Made by a program: the position numbers and the translations under genes. This document shows positions 1 through 11,900 of a stretch of DNA of 64,000 nt, piece after piece. Source of the stretch: Lepus europaeus (Eukaryota; Chordata; Mammalia; Lagomorpha; Leporidae); NCBI RefSeq assembly GCF_033115175.1, contig NC_084827.1, positions 181,642,388 to 181,706,387 of the forward strand. Direction: 5' to 3'. Below the pieces are notes generated by a model. That model was not told the DNA's origin and made no database searches. It saw only the letters and a list, made by a program, of their open reading frames with translations. Every line of letters begins with the position of its first letter. Positions within the stretch are counted from its first letter, which is position 1.

Positions 1-610
1 GTCCGAGGCGTCTCCCCAGCAGGCCGGCCGCGCGCTCCTCTGGGCACCACCCCCAGAAGGGCCCCCGTGAACACCCTCCCTGCGGCAGGAAGCCAGCTGC
101 CGCACACCCCCAAAGCAGGAAGCAGGACCTCGGCGGCCTTGTGGCCGGCAGCCGGCACTTGGCCCAGGAGGCGCTTGCCTTCCAGCCAGGGCCCGGAGCC
201 GACAGCTGACCCTATCACCCCAGCCCTTCACCGTTTCCCGTGGAGGTGCATGCTGTTAGCTGCTCACCCATGGGTGGGTCTGCTGGCCGGCCTGGGCCCT
301 GTCGTGCGACGTCGCCAACAGTGTGTGTGTGAAGACGGAAGGGGAGCACAAGGTCCCCAAAACCCTGGGTGAGGCCCCAGCCTCGTCCCTGGCGACGTCA
401 GCCTGGCCTCCTTTCCGCGGCCCGTCAGAGGGCTGTGGAAGCACAGGCCGCTCCGCCCACAGCACACAGGCCCAGCAGCGGTGTGCGTCCCGCCCAGGCG
501 CCCGCACGGCCTCCAGGAGGCAAGGCCAGAGCAGCCTCGGAAGCAGACACATCCGACCTCGGAATCCTCGCTCCTCACAGCACAGGCAGGGGATTCACAG
601 GACTAGGGAG
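1..610. other. GC-rich 3' flank of ILKAP, no gene recognised
   Basis: I find no exon or repeat that I recognise here. In human the next gene past ILKAP is ERFE, on the opposite strand, so its 3' end could lie near or left of position 1. I see no AATAAA on the plus strand to support that. Confidence 0.4.
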
Positions 611-627
611 GGAAAAAGAAAGCAGCC

Positions 628-633
628 TTTATT
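628..633 (-). terminator. ILKAP: ILKAP polyadenylation signal AATAAA
   Basis: Plus-strand TTTATT reads AATAAA on the minus strand, 83 bases after the stop codon. The 3' UTR is therefore only about 100 bases, with cleavage expected near 605-615. Confidence 0.8.
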
Positions 634-715
634 TACAACCACGGGCGCCCGCAGGACACAGAACACAATGAGCACGCACACGGGAGGAGCACGCGTGCCC
701 CGGCCGCGCGGGGCC

Positions 716-856
716 TCACGGCCCTACCCGCACCACCATCACGGTGACGTTGTCGGCGGAGCCGCGCTGCACCGCCTTGCTGGCCAGCCTGTTGCAGGCA
801 GCTTCATAGCGGACGTCCACGGCGGGCCTGCCTTCCCGGCTCTGTATCTTCTCGTC
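716..856 (-). CDS. ILKAP: ILKAP exon 12, terminal coding exon
   Basis: Acceptor TGGCAG, then [20 protein letters not shown] and the C-terminal [16 protein letters not shown] with TGA at 718-716. ADNVTV carries the last PP2C metal-site Asp (residue 380). The rabbit tail ends VGP where human ends IGH. Confidence 0.96.
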   Translation of the reverse strand, partial: DEKIQSREGRPAVDVRYEAACNRLASKAVQRGSADNVTVMVVRVGP

Positions 857-3800
857 CTGCCAGGCGGGAGAGGGGCCTGTCACCTCCTGTGGCACCGTGG
901 CCACGAGAGACAGACAGCCCTGGGCACAGGTCCCACCAAAACAGCCCCCGGCTGCCCCCGCGAGGACCCGGGCCTCAGAACTTGACAGAAGGTGTGGTGG
1001 AGACAGAGGACCCCCTCCGAGACCGCCTACCTCAAGGCAGGACAAGATGAAGTTCACGGCTTCTTCCGGAGTGAAGACCTTGAAGAGCCCGTCACAGGCC
1101 AGCAAGATGAACCTGCGGCGCCAGGATGAGAGAGGAGGTGTTAGCAGGAGCTCTGTAAAAACCGGACGGCCTGGAGGTGGGGGCAGAATAAGCACCTGTC
1201 CAATTCTCAGACGGAAGTAAAATAAATATTTTCCAGTTACTCGGGGCTAAGATTTGTTTTACATGAAAACCGGGAGCGCGCTTCCCTTCACCCCCCTTCC
1301 TCCGCCATCAGGTGCTGCGAGGTCCGACTCCCTCGAGAAATCACCGACTGAAGACGCGGCGTCCGGGTTTCGTCCACTGACCTGGTGGCACCACCTGCCT
1401 GCTGTCACCTCCCAGAGGCGCAGGGCTGAGGGGGCGCGCTGGGACGCTGTGTGCGGGTCCAAGACCCAGAGCAGACACGCGTCCACCGCCTGTGCACACC
1501 CTGCCACTCGGAATGGCTCTGGGCCAGCTTTCTTCCCTCCCGTAGTGCCCATGTCCTGGGGGGCGTCCAGCCAGCCAGCACTCACTCGGCACACGGGCTT
1601 GTGGTGGGGTCGAGTGCCAGCAGAGCCCTGCCCCTGCTGCTGCCCTGACAGGCCCTGAACGAGTCCCGTGGCCTGCGAAGGCACCGTGGACAAAGCCCGG
1701 GCGCTGGGCAGACAGCTCTCCTGCGGGAAACACGTGCCAGCCTGCGGGAAGGCAGGAGCGCGGACCGCTGCGGCAGGTGGGGAACAAAGGAGAGGGCACT
1801 CTGCTCCCCACCGACAGCCTGGGGCAGAGACCCCCAGTGTGGCAGTGTCGCCGCTGCCCTCACCCCTCCAATCAGCCCGAGTGCGGTTTCCTGAGCCGCC
1901 TGCAGGGTTCTCCTGCACCTTAGCTGCGGACATCTGTCCACAGGTCGCCCTGGCCTCGCAGCCCAGGCCTGAGCCTGCCGGGCTGCACTGTCCCCGTCTC
2001 AGACACGCAGGACACAAGACCCCGACTGCGGGGTCGGCCTCTCTCAGTTCTGCCTGGAAACCAGCCCCGATTCTCCACCAATCATGAGCTTGTTCAAACT
2101 TCAGCCTGGAACCAGGAGTCCTTCACCCTCTGTCCCCACAGTGCCCTGCCACCGTGTCCCATCTCCCCCGTCCTCCAAGCCCCTGAACTGCTTCCTGGTG
2201 CGCGCCTGGCCAGGCTGTTTCACCCTGCCACCTGTCTGCTTGGTGTGGTCCCCTCTGCCAGGAAGCCCAGCCCCGTTCTCCAGGAGGGACAACCCCTCCC
2301 CACCGCCACAGCCCCCAGAGCACCCCACATTCCTATATAGGACCGACCTGGCTGCCCCTGCCCATCCCCTGTGCGACCCCTACCACTGTGGGCCTCACCA
2401 GAGGGGACTGTATTCTATCGCTCTCTGCTCCCCAGTGCCCAAGACATGGCCATCCTCTCCACACACACACACACACACACACACCCAGCAGGGGCTCAGG
2501 GTCACAGACACACCGCGTACACGCACTCCTGTGCTAGGGTAGGGTGATTACCTGTCATTGGGCGTCAGTTGGCAGCGTCTGATATCTGGCACAGATGTGA
2601 CCCCACAGCGCTTGTACTGCCCGTCTCCAATGGAACGAGACACCTCTAGCACACCCAGGACACGCCCATCCCTAAAACGGGAAAAGTGTCAGATTCCATG
2701 TGATAGATCATGGGTCCAGGGCACATAACCTCATGAGAGCACTAACCGGGAGTCACAGACGTGGGCTGGGACCCCACGTCTGCCGGCTCGTCACTGCCAC
2801 CCGCGGGAGGAGGAGCGCCCAGTCCGACAGCTCTGGCAGCAGCTCGCCTGCCGCAGCACCAGGCCCAACCCAAGGTGGACAGAGGGCCTGCGCGAGGTTT
2901 GTCTAAAGCTCCTCAAGTGATTCCAGCAGGCAGCCAGGATTAAGAACCGCTGGAATATGGCCGGCGCCGTGGCTCACTTGGCTAATCCTCCGCCTACGGC
3001 GCCGGCACACCGGGTTCTAGTCCCGGTCGGGGCGCCAGATTCTGTCCCGGTTGCTCCTCTTCCAGGCCAGCTCTCTGCTGTGGCCCGGGAGGGCAGTGGA
3101 GGATGGCCCAAGTGCTTGGGCCCTGCACCCGCATGGGAGACCAGGAGAAGCACCTGGCTCCTGGCTTCGGATCGGCACAGCGCGCTGGCCGTAGTGGCCA
3201 TTTAGGGGGTGAACCAACGAAAGGAAGACCTTTCTCTCTGTCTCTAACTCTGCCTGTCAAAAAAAAAAAAAAAAAGAACTGCAGGAACAAGGACCAGCGT
3301 CGTGCAGGGGTTAAGTCGCCACCTGCAGTGCTGGCATCCCGTATCAGCGTGCTGGTTCACGCTCTGGCTGCCCGCTTCTGATCTGGCTTCCTGTTAACAT
3401 GCCCAAGAAGGCGTGGAAGGTGGCCCCTGCCGCTTCTGTGGGAGACCAGGACGGAGCTCCTGGCTCTCGGCTTCAGCTTGGCCCAGACCTGGCTGTTGCA
3501 GCCATGTGTGCAATGAGCCAGTAAATGGAAGAGCAGTCTCCGTTTCTCCATTCCTGTTTTTCTAAATGAAGAAATGAACAGCTGGAACGAGGGATGTTTT
3601 GCGCTTCAGTCTAACTGGATTTGGGACGACACCAAGATGGCTACTGCTAGACTCAAGGCACACTTCTCTCTGGGCAGCTACAGGGCCGACTTAGTGTCCA
3701 CACGAACGACAGCCCGTGCACAGCGTCAGAGGCGGACAGGAGAGGGGAGGCGGCGGGAGACATACGGCACAGTCCTACTGCCGGGGAGCAGCCTCCTGTG

Positions 3801-5871
3801 CCCACGACGGCTCAGGTCCGGCCAGCACATACTGCCCTGCCCTCAGCCCTCATCTGTAAAACCAGGAAAGAGGTGTGAGAGCGCGTGTGTGTGGAGGTGC
3901 GGAACTGCTAACCCGGGAGCTCTGCAGGCGGTGTGACGGGTGCCACGGCAGGAGCTACACCTGGGCCTGGGCTGCTGGCCTGCAGGCGGACCTGCACCTG
4001 TGCCCGGGCCCCTCTCAGAGACTCACGGTCAGCTGCTGTCCTGCTGGCCTCTGTGAAAATCAGCATGTGGTAGCACACAAAGTACTACACAGCCAGAGGG
4101 CGCATGAGGCACACAGGGACAAAGGAAGACTGACGAGCGATGGGGCTGCCAGCTTTAGGGCAGCCCGAAGTCCAAAGACGAGCTGACGCCAACAGAGTTC
4201 CTCCTCAGTGTGCAGTGACCAGGTGCCGTGCCCGTCATGACCCCTCAGCGCTGGCAGGTCCCAGAAGACCGAGTTACCACCAGCAACGCCAGTACAGCCA
4301 AAGTGAGTGTGGGAGACACAGGACTCACTAGGCTGAGCGAGGACAACCTGCACCCGCCTGCTTCCCCGAAACTGATCCCCGTTCCAGAAGAGGCAGGGCC
4401 TCCCTCCCCGGGCAGGCAGAGTAACAGCAGAGGCTGGGCCTCCCTCCCTCCCCGGGCAGGCAGAGTAACAGCAGAGGCAGGGCCTCCCTCCCTCCCCGGG
4501 CAGGCAGAGTAACAGCAGAGGCAGGGCTTCCCTCCCTCCCCGGGCAGGCAGAGTAACAGCAGAGGCCGGGCCTCCCTCCCCGGGCAGGCAGAGTAACAGC
4601 AGAGGCCGGGCCTCCCTCCCTCCCCGGGCAGGCAGAGTAACAGCAGAGGCAGGGCCTCCCTCCCTCCCCGGGCAGGCAGAGTAACAGCAGAGGCAGGGCC
4701 TCCCTCCCTCCCCGGGCAGGCAGAGTAACAGCAGAGGCCGGGCCTCCCTCCCTCCCCGGGCAGGCAGAGTAACAGCAGAGGCAGGGCTTCCCTCCCTCCC
4801 CGGGCAGGCAGAGTAACAGCAGAGGCCAGGCCTCCCTCCCCGGGCAGGCAGAGTAACAGCAGAGGCCGGGCCTCCCTCCCCGGGCAGGCAGAGTAACAGC
4901 AGAGGCCGGGCCTCCCTCCCCGGGCAGGCAGAGTAACAGCAGAGGCAGGGCCTCCCTCCCCGGGCAGTCAGAGTAACAGCAGAGGCAGGGCCTCCCTCCC
5001 CGGGCAGTCAGAGTAACAGCAGAGGCAGGGCCTCCCTCCCCGGGCAGTCAGAGTAACAGCAGAGGCAGGGCCTCCCTCCCCGGGCAGTCAGAGTAACAGC
5101 AGAGGCAGGGCCTCCCTCCCTCCCCGGGCAGGCAGAGTAACAGCAGAGGCAGGGCCTCCCTCCCTCCCTCCCCGGGCAGGCAGAGTAACAGCAGAGGCAG
5201 GGCCTCCCTCCCTCCCCGGGCAGGCAGAGTAACAGCAGAGGCAGGGCCTCCCTCCCTCCCCGGGCAGGCAGAGTAACAGCAGAGGCAGGGCCTCCCTCCC
5301 TCCCCGGGCAGGCAGAGTAACAGCAGAGGCAGGACTCCCTCCCCGGGCAATTCAGCAGTGGGCAGAACATGGCTCTGGGGAAGCCCATCCATCAGAAATA
5401 CCTGTGTTCGGACATGGCCAGCCGGCCTCATGCTGTGCCTCCATCCAAGGCAGTGTGATCCAGGACGTGAACACGCAAATGCCATTCAGCTCAACAGAAG
5501 CAAAGCAGGGCCCTAGCTCCAAGCACTGCACGGTGTCACCCCTGCATCTGGTCAATTTTCAGTGAAAATTCAAAAGGACAACTACAGACCAGGCTTTGCT
5601 CACCAGGCCCCAGTGGCCCCAGACTTCCCAGCCTGCTTCATCAGTTTTTCTAGAACTCTCTCTAGAGTGTACTAGCATGTTTGCTAGCACTCTTTCCGGC
5701 GTGTACTCACCTCTAACAAAGTCTGCGCCTATGGACACAACAGACGTCGTATGCTCAGAGCAGCCTCTTCCCAACAAATCGTTGGGAATTTATTCTCCTT
5801 CCCCTACCTGCAGAGTTTCTCTCCCAGAATCACAATTCTTTGTAGGAAGTGGCTTTTTTTTTAATTAAAGT

Positions 5872-5907
<36 letters not shown>

Positions 5908-8900
5908 GAGTGACGGAGAGGGAGATCTTCCATCTGCTAGTTTACTCCCAAGCCAAAGCCAGGAACCTGGAACTCCATCCACTACTTGGGCTGTCTACTG
6001 CTTTCCCAAGTGCATTTGCAGGGAGCTGGGTGGGAGACAGAGCAGCCAGGACTCACAGGTGCTTCGATATGGGATGCTGCCATTGTAGGCCTCATTGTAA
6101 TTCACTGTACCACAAAGCCAGCCCCTTGGAAGTGGCTTTTACAGACTTTTTTTTTTTGGACAGGCAGAGTTAGAGAGAGACAGAGAGAAAGGTCTTCCTT
6201 CTGTTGGTTCACCCCCTAAATGGCCACTACGGCTGGCGCACTGCGCCAATCCGAAGCCAGGAGCCAGGTGCTTCCTCCTGGTCTCCCATGCGGGTGCAGT
6301 GCCCAAGCACTCGGGCCATCCTCCGCTGCCCTCCTGGGCCACAGCAGAGAGCTGGAAGAGGAGCAACTGGGACAGAATCCGGCGCCCCAACCGGGGTAAG
6401 AACCCGGGGTGCCGGCGCCGCAGGCGGAGGATTAGCCAAGTGAGCTGCGGCGCTGGCCTTTATAGACATTTAATCTTAATTTTCATTAATTAGAGAGACA
6501 CACAGATCTTTCATCTGCTGGTTCACCCCCCTAATGCCTGCAACATCAGGGCCAGGCCAGGCCAGGCCAGAGCCATGAGTGGAGAACGGAATCTGGACCC
6601 CCCATGTGGGTGGCAGGGTCTCAGCTACTTGAGCCTGCCAGCGTGCACGTGAGCACAGAGCTAGAATCAGAAGTGGAGCTGGGAGTCAAACCCAGGCACC
6701 CCAGTAAGGAATGTGGGGGCCCCACACTGCAGTGCCAATCACCGGCCCCAGGAGTGGCTTTGAAGTCCCAGCTGCCAGGCCAGTCTGCCCATCCCCGGGA
6801 GTCAGCCTCATCAGGATGGGCCTCCTGCCCCACCTCATTTCTCTTCTGTCGTCACCTGCCAATCACAAGCTCAGATCTCAGCCTTTATCCCCGTATCTGC
6901 TACCATTCTCTCTTCACAATCAGATTTTGTGACTTCATCCGGCTGCTAAGAAAAGCAAGACTCACTCCTCCAGCAGAGAGTAAAAGCAGGCCCTCACTGC
7001 TCTCGCTGAGGAGAACATCTGGGCGGGGCTGGGGCTGGAACCCCAAATCCAGTGTGTTAATATGAGGGTGCTACAGAGGACCCACAGGGGTGATTCCCAG
7101 ACTGTTTCTTTTAGCTATGAGTCTTGGATTTGACCAAGTTCTAGGCATACACCACTGACATACCAGGGTCCTTCAAAATGTAGAAAAACGCAATTAAAAG
7201 CTAAGCTTATTTTGGTGCAAAATTGTATTAGCTCCATGCAGTTTTTCGCAATGTGCACTTGACATGACCTTTCTGAAGACCCTTCGTGCATGGTCCTGCA
7301 AGGGCTTCAAACTTTCCTTGCACTAAAATAAAATGATCTTGTCATTCTACGTCAACAAACATCCTAAGTACCCTCATCTGAGGTTCAAATCTCAATGCTG
7401 TCTGCAGCCTCCCTGACCCTTACCTTCCCGGAGGGATTCAGTGTCACAGGCAGTAACCAGTGTAGCAAGGCAGGGAAAATAGAATACATAGGTAGATCTG
7501 CTTGTTTGGGCCGGGGGTGGGGGCCCTCGGAGAACAAGATCAGGAAATAGGGTAAACGGGGACAGCAGAGAGCAGGGCGCCTACGTGTGCTCACTCAGCT
7601 CAGACTGTGAACCGTGTACTAAGGCGCACTTCATCCTTACATGGCGATACAATGAACCTACAATTCACCACCTTACTTGTCAGTCAGTGCAGAGTTCAGC
7701 GGCACAAAGTGCGCTCACACCGCTGTGCAACCGCCGCCCCATCTCCACAACCTCTCATCTTCCCAGGTTCCAAATGTCCCCATTACACACCGACTCCCCG
7801 CTCCCCTTCCCTGTACCCCCACCCCACGTTCTGTCCCCATTACACACCGACTCCCCGTCCCCTTCCCCGATACTCTCACCCCACGTTCTGTCCCCATTAC
7901 ACACCGACTCCCCGCTCCCCTTCCCCGATACCCCCTCCCCACGTTCTGTCCCCATTACACACCGACTCCCCGCTTCCCTTCCCTGCACCCCCACCCCACG
8001 TTCTGTCCCCATTACACACCGACTCCCGCTCCCCTTCCCTGCACCCCCACCCACGTTCTGTCCCCATTACACACCGATTCCCATCCCCTTTCCGGTACTC
8101 TCACCCCACGTTCTGTCCCATTACACACTGATTCCCTGTCCCCTTCCCCACACCCCACCCACGTTCTGTCCCCATTACACACCGACTCCCCGTCCCTTTC
8201 CCGGTACCCCCACCCCACGTTCTGTCCCCATTACACACCGATTCCCCATCCCCTTTCCCGGTACCCCCTCCCCACGTTCTGTCCCCATTACATACCAACT
8301 CCCCGTCCCCTTCCCTGCACCCCCCACCCCATGTTCTGTCCCCATTACACACCGACTCCCCGCTCCCCTTCCCTGCACCCCCACCCCACGTTCTGTCCCC
8401 ATTACACACCGATTCCCCATCCCCTTTCCCGGTACCCCCTCCCCACGTTCTGTCCCCATTACACACCAACTCCCCGTCCCCCTTCCCTGCACCCCCACCC
8501 CACGTTCTGTCCCCATTACACACCGACTCCCCGCTCCCCTTCCCTGCACCCCCACCCCACGTTCTGTCCCCATTACACACTGATTCCCCGTCCCCTTCCC
8601 CGATACTCTCACCCCACGTTCTGTCCCATTACACACCGATTCCCTGTCCCCTTCCCCACACCCCCACCCCACGTTCTGTCCCATTACACACCGATTCCCT
8701 GTCCCCTTCCCCACACCCCACCCCACGTTCTGTCCCCATTTACACACCGACTCCCCGTCCCCTTTCCCGGTACCCCCACCCCACGTTCTGTCCCCATTAC
8801 ACACCGATTCCCCATCCCCTTTCCCGGTACCCCCTCCCCACGTTCTGTCCCCATTACACACCGATTCCCATCCCCTTCCCCGATACTCTCACCCCACGTT

Positions 8901-11900
8901 CTGTCCCCATTACACACCGACTCCCCGCTCCCCTTCCCTGCACCCCCACCCCACGTTCTGTCCCATTACACACCGATTCCCCATCCCCTTTCCCGGTACC
9001 CCCTCCCCACGTTCTGTCCCCATTACACACCGATTCCCCATCCCCTTTCCCGGTACCCCCTCCCCACGTTCTGTCCCCATTACACACCGATTCCCCATCC
9101 CCTTTCCCGGTACCCCCACCCCACGTTCTGTCCCCATTACACACCGACTCCCCGCTCCCTTCCCCCACACCCCCACCCCACATTCTGTCCCCATTTACAC
9201 ACCGACTCCCCGCTCCCCTTCCCTGTACCCCCACCCCACGTTCTGTCCCCATTACACACCGATTCCCTGTCCCCTTTTCCCGGTACCCCCACCCTATGTT
9301 CTGTCCCCATTACACACCGATTCCCTGTCCCCTTCCTGCACCCCCACCCCACGTTCTGTCCCCATTACACACCGATTCCCCATCCCCTTTCCCGGTACCC
9401 CCACCCCACGTTCTGTCCCATTACACACCGATTCACTGTCCCCTTCCCCCACACCCCCACCCCACGGTTCTGTCCCCATTACACACCGATTCCCCATCCC
9501 CTTTCCCCGGTACCCCACCACCCACGTTCTGTCCCCATTACACACCGACTCCCCGCTCCCCTTCCCCCACACCCCCCACCCCACATTCTGTCCCCATTAC
9601 ACACCGACTCCCCGCTCCCCTTCCCCCACACCCCCACCCCACATTCTGTCCCCATTACACACCGACTCCCCGGCCCCCCTTCCCCCGGCACCCATTAAAC
9701 ACTGACGTTCTGTCCCCATTAACACTGACTCCTCGAGGCACATCAATGGGGTGGAATCACACGGTGATTTTATTTCGGACTCGCTGATTTTACTTCCATC
9801 ATGGCGGCCTCAAAACTCATCCACACTGCACCACGTGTACGAATGGCTCCGGAGAGCGGCATGAGCTCCCGCCGTGTGGACAGACCTCACTCTGCTCACG
9901 CACTCCTCAGTCAGTGGACACTGGTTGTTTCTCCCTTTGCCTACTGTAAACATGCTGCTGTGAGCGTGGATTGTAAAACCATCTTTTCTAGTCCCTGCTT
10001 TCAGCGCTTTGGGGTATACAGCCAGAAATGGAATTTCTAGGACATAATGATAATTAAAATATATATTTTTTACATTTGAGAGAGAGTGAATGAGCTCTGA
10101 CCCACTGATTCTCTCCCCAAATGCCTACAACAACTAGGGCAGGGCTGGCTGGGCTGGGCTGAGGGTGGGGACCTGGCTGGGACCACAGCCCAGAGCAGGA
10201 CCTCAACCCAGGTCCCAACTACTCAAGCCTACACTATGCCCCCAGGGTGTGCAGTGGCAGGAAACTGGAGTGCCAAGAATTGAACCCAGGAGCTCTGATG
10301 TGGGACTCGGGCACCTTAACTCGTGCCCAGACTGTCAGGCTGAACGCCCCTCCCCCACGTGGTGATTCTATGTCAGAGTCTGAGGAATTGCCACGCTTTT
10401 TCCACAGCAACTGCACCACTTTACAGTCCCGTTAGCAATGCACAGGGGTTCCAATTTCTCCATGTAATTGATAAAGGAAAAAAAGCCCTAATATATAAAA
10501 AATTGTAATAATGATAATAACCGAACAATGAAAATGATTACTTAACCTTTGCACACAATAGTGACAGCACATCTTTCAAAAAATTGTTTTCAATTTATTT
10601 TCATTTTATTTGAAAGGAACAGATATAGAGAGACAGAGACAGAGACACAGATAGATATTTTCCATCCACTGGTCTGGTCCTCAAATGCCCACAGCACTGG
10701 GGCTGGACCTCGCCAAAGCTGGGAGCCCAGAACTCAGTCCAGGTCTCCCACGTTGGGGGCAGGCACTAAAGTACTGAGCCATCACTTGCTGCCTCCCAGG
10801 GCGTCCATCAGCGGGGAGCTGGACTGGAGCAGAGTGGGGGCTCGGACCCAGGCCCTCCGACATGGGACGTGGGCATCCCTGGCAGGGTGCTAACTGCTGC
10901 ACCAACGCCCACCCCTGAGATACATTCCAAGGGCAAGAGAACAGGAAGGAACATTTCAAATCACAAACAGTGGTAATTCTGACACTGTAATTTTTACACC
11001 ATTTTGACAAATACACTAAATTATCAGGAACCAAGATTTTTAGCATAAAAGAGCCACAAATACTAACTCAGAGAAGTTCTGAGAAAGGCCTATAACGTTA
11101 ATTCTGAGTAAGACAGCCATCTGGGGTGGGTGTTCGGTACAGCAATGAGGTTGCCATTAGGGACACCCACATCTCACAGGTCTGGGTTCCAGCCCTGGCT
11201 ATGTTTCCCATTCCAGCTTCCTGCTACCACACACTCTGGGAGGCAGCAGGTGACAGCTCACCTCAGATCCTTACCATCCAAGTGGGAGGCCTGGATTGAG
11301 TCCTTAGCTCCTGGCTTTGGCCTGGCCCAGTTCTGGCCGTTACAGGCATTTAGGGAGTAAACCAGTGAATGTGAGATCTCCCTCTCTCTGCCTTTCAAAT
11401 AATAAATAACTTTTATTTATTTATTTATTTTTTTGACAGGTAGAGTGGACAGTGAGAGAGAGACAGAGAAAGGTCTTCCTTTGCCGTTGGTTCACCCTCC
11501 AATGGCCGCTGCGGCCGGCGCACAGCGCTGATCCGAAGCCAGGAGCCAGGTGCTTCTCCTGGTCTCCCATGCGGGTGCAGGGCCCAAGCACTTGGCCATC
11601 CTCCACTGCCTTCCCGGGCCATAGCAGAGAGCTGGCCTGGAAGAGGGGCAACCGGGATAGAATCCGGCACCCCAACCGGGACTAGAACCCGGTGTGCCGG
11701 CGCCGCAGGTGGAGGATTAGCCTGTTAAGCTACGGTGCCGGCTATAAATAAATTTTTTTAAAAAAAGGAAAAGAAATAGCCAGCTGAGCATGCAGTTTTT
11801 AAAAAATTTATTTATTTGAGAGGTAAAGTTCCAGACAGTGAGGGGAGAGACAGAGAAAGGTTTTCCATCCACTGGTTCACTCCCTAAATGGGTGCAATGG

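Noticed and set aside
1-610. Possible 3' end of ERFE on the plus strand
   Set aside because: Expected from human gene order, but I see no plus-strand polyadenylation signal or recognisable coding end, so it is not annotated.
4387-5346. Regularly spaced repeat resembling a CRISPR array
   Set aside because: The whole unit repeats, with no unique spacers, and the DNA is mammalian.
7585-9700. Long Pro/His-rich open frame of about 670 codons and glycine-rich frames on the other strand
   Set aside because: They are translations of the 56-bp minisatellite, which lacks stops. The copies are in intron 9 of ILKAP, with no splice signals or conserved start.
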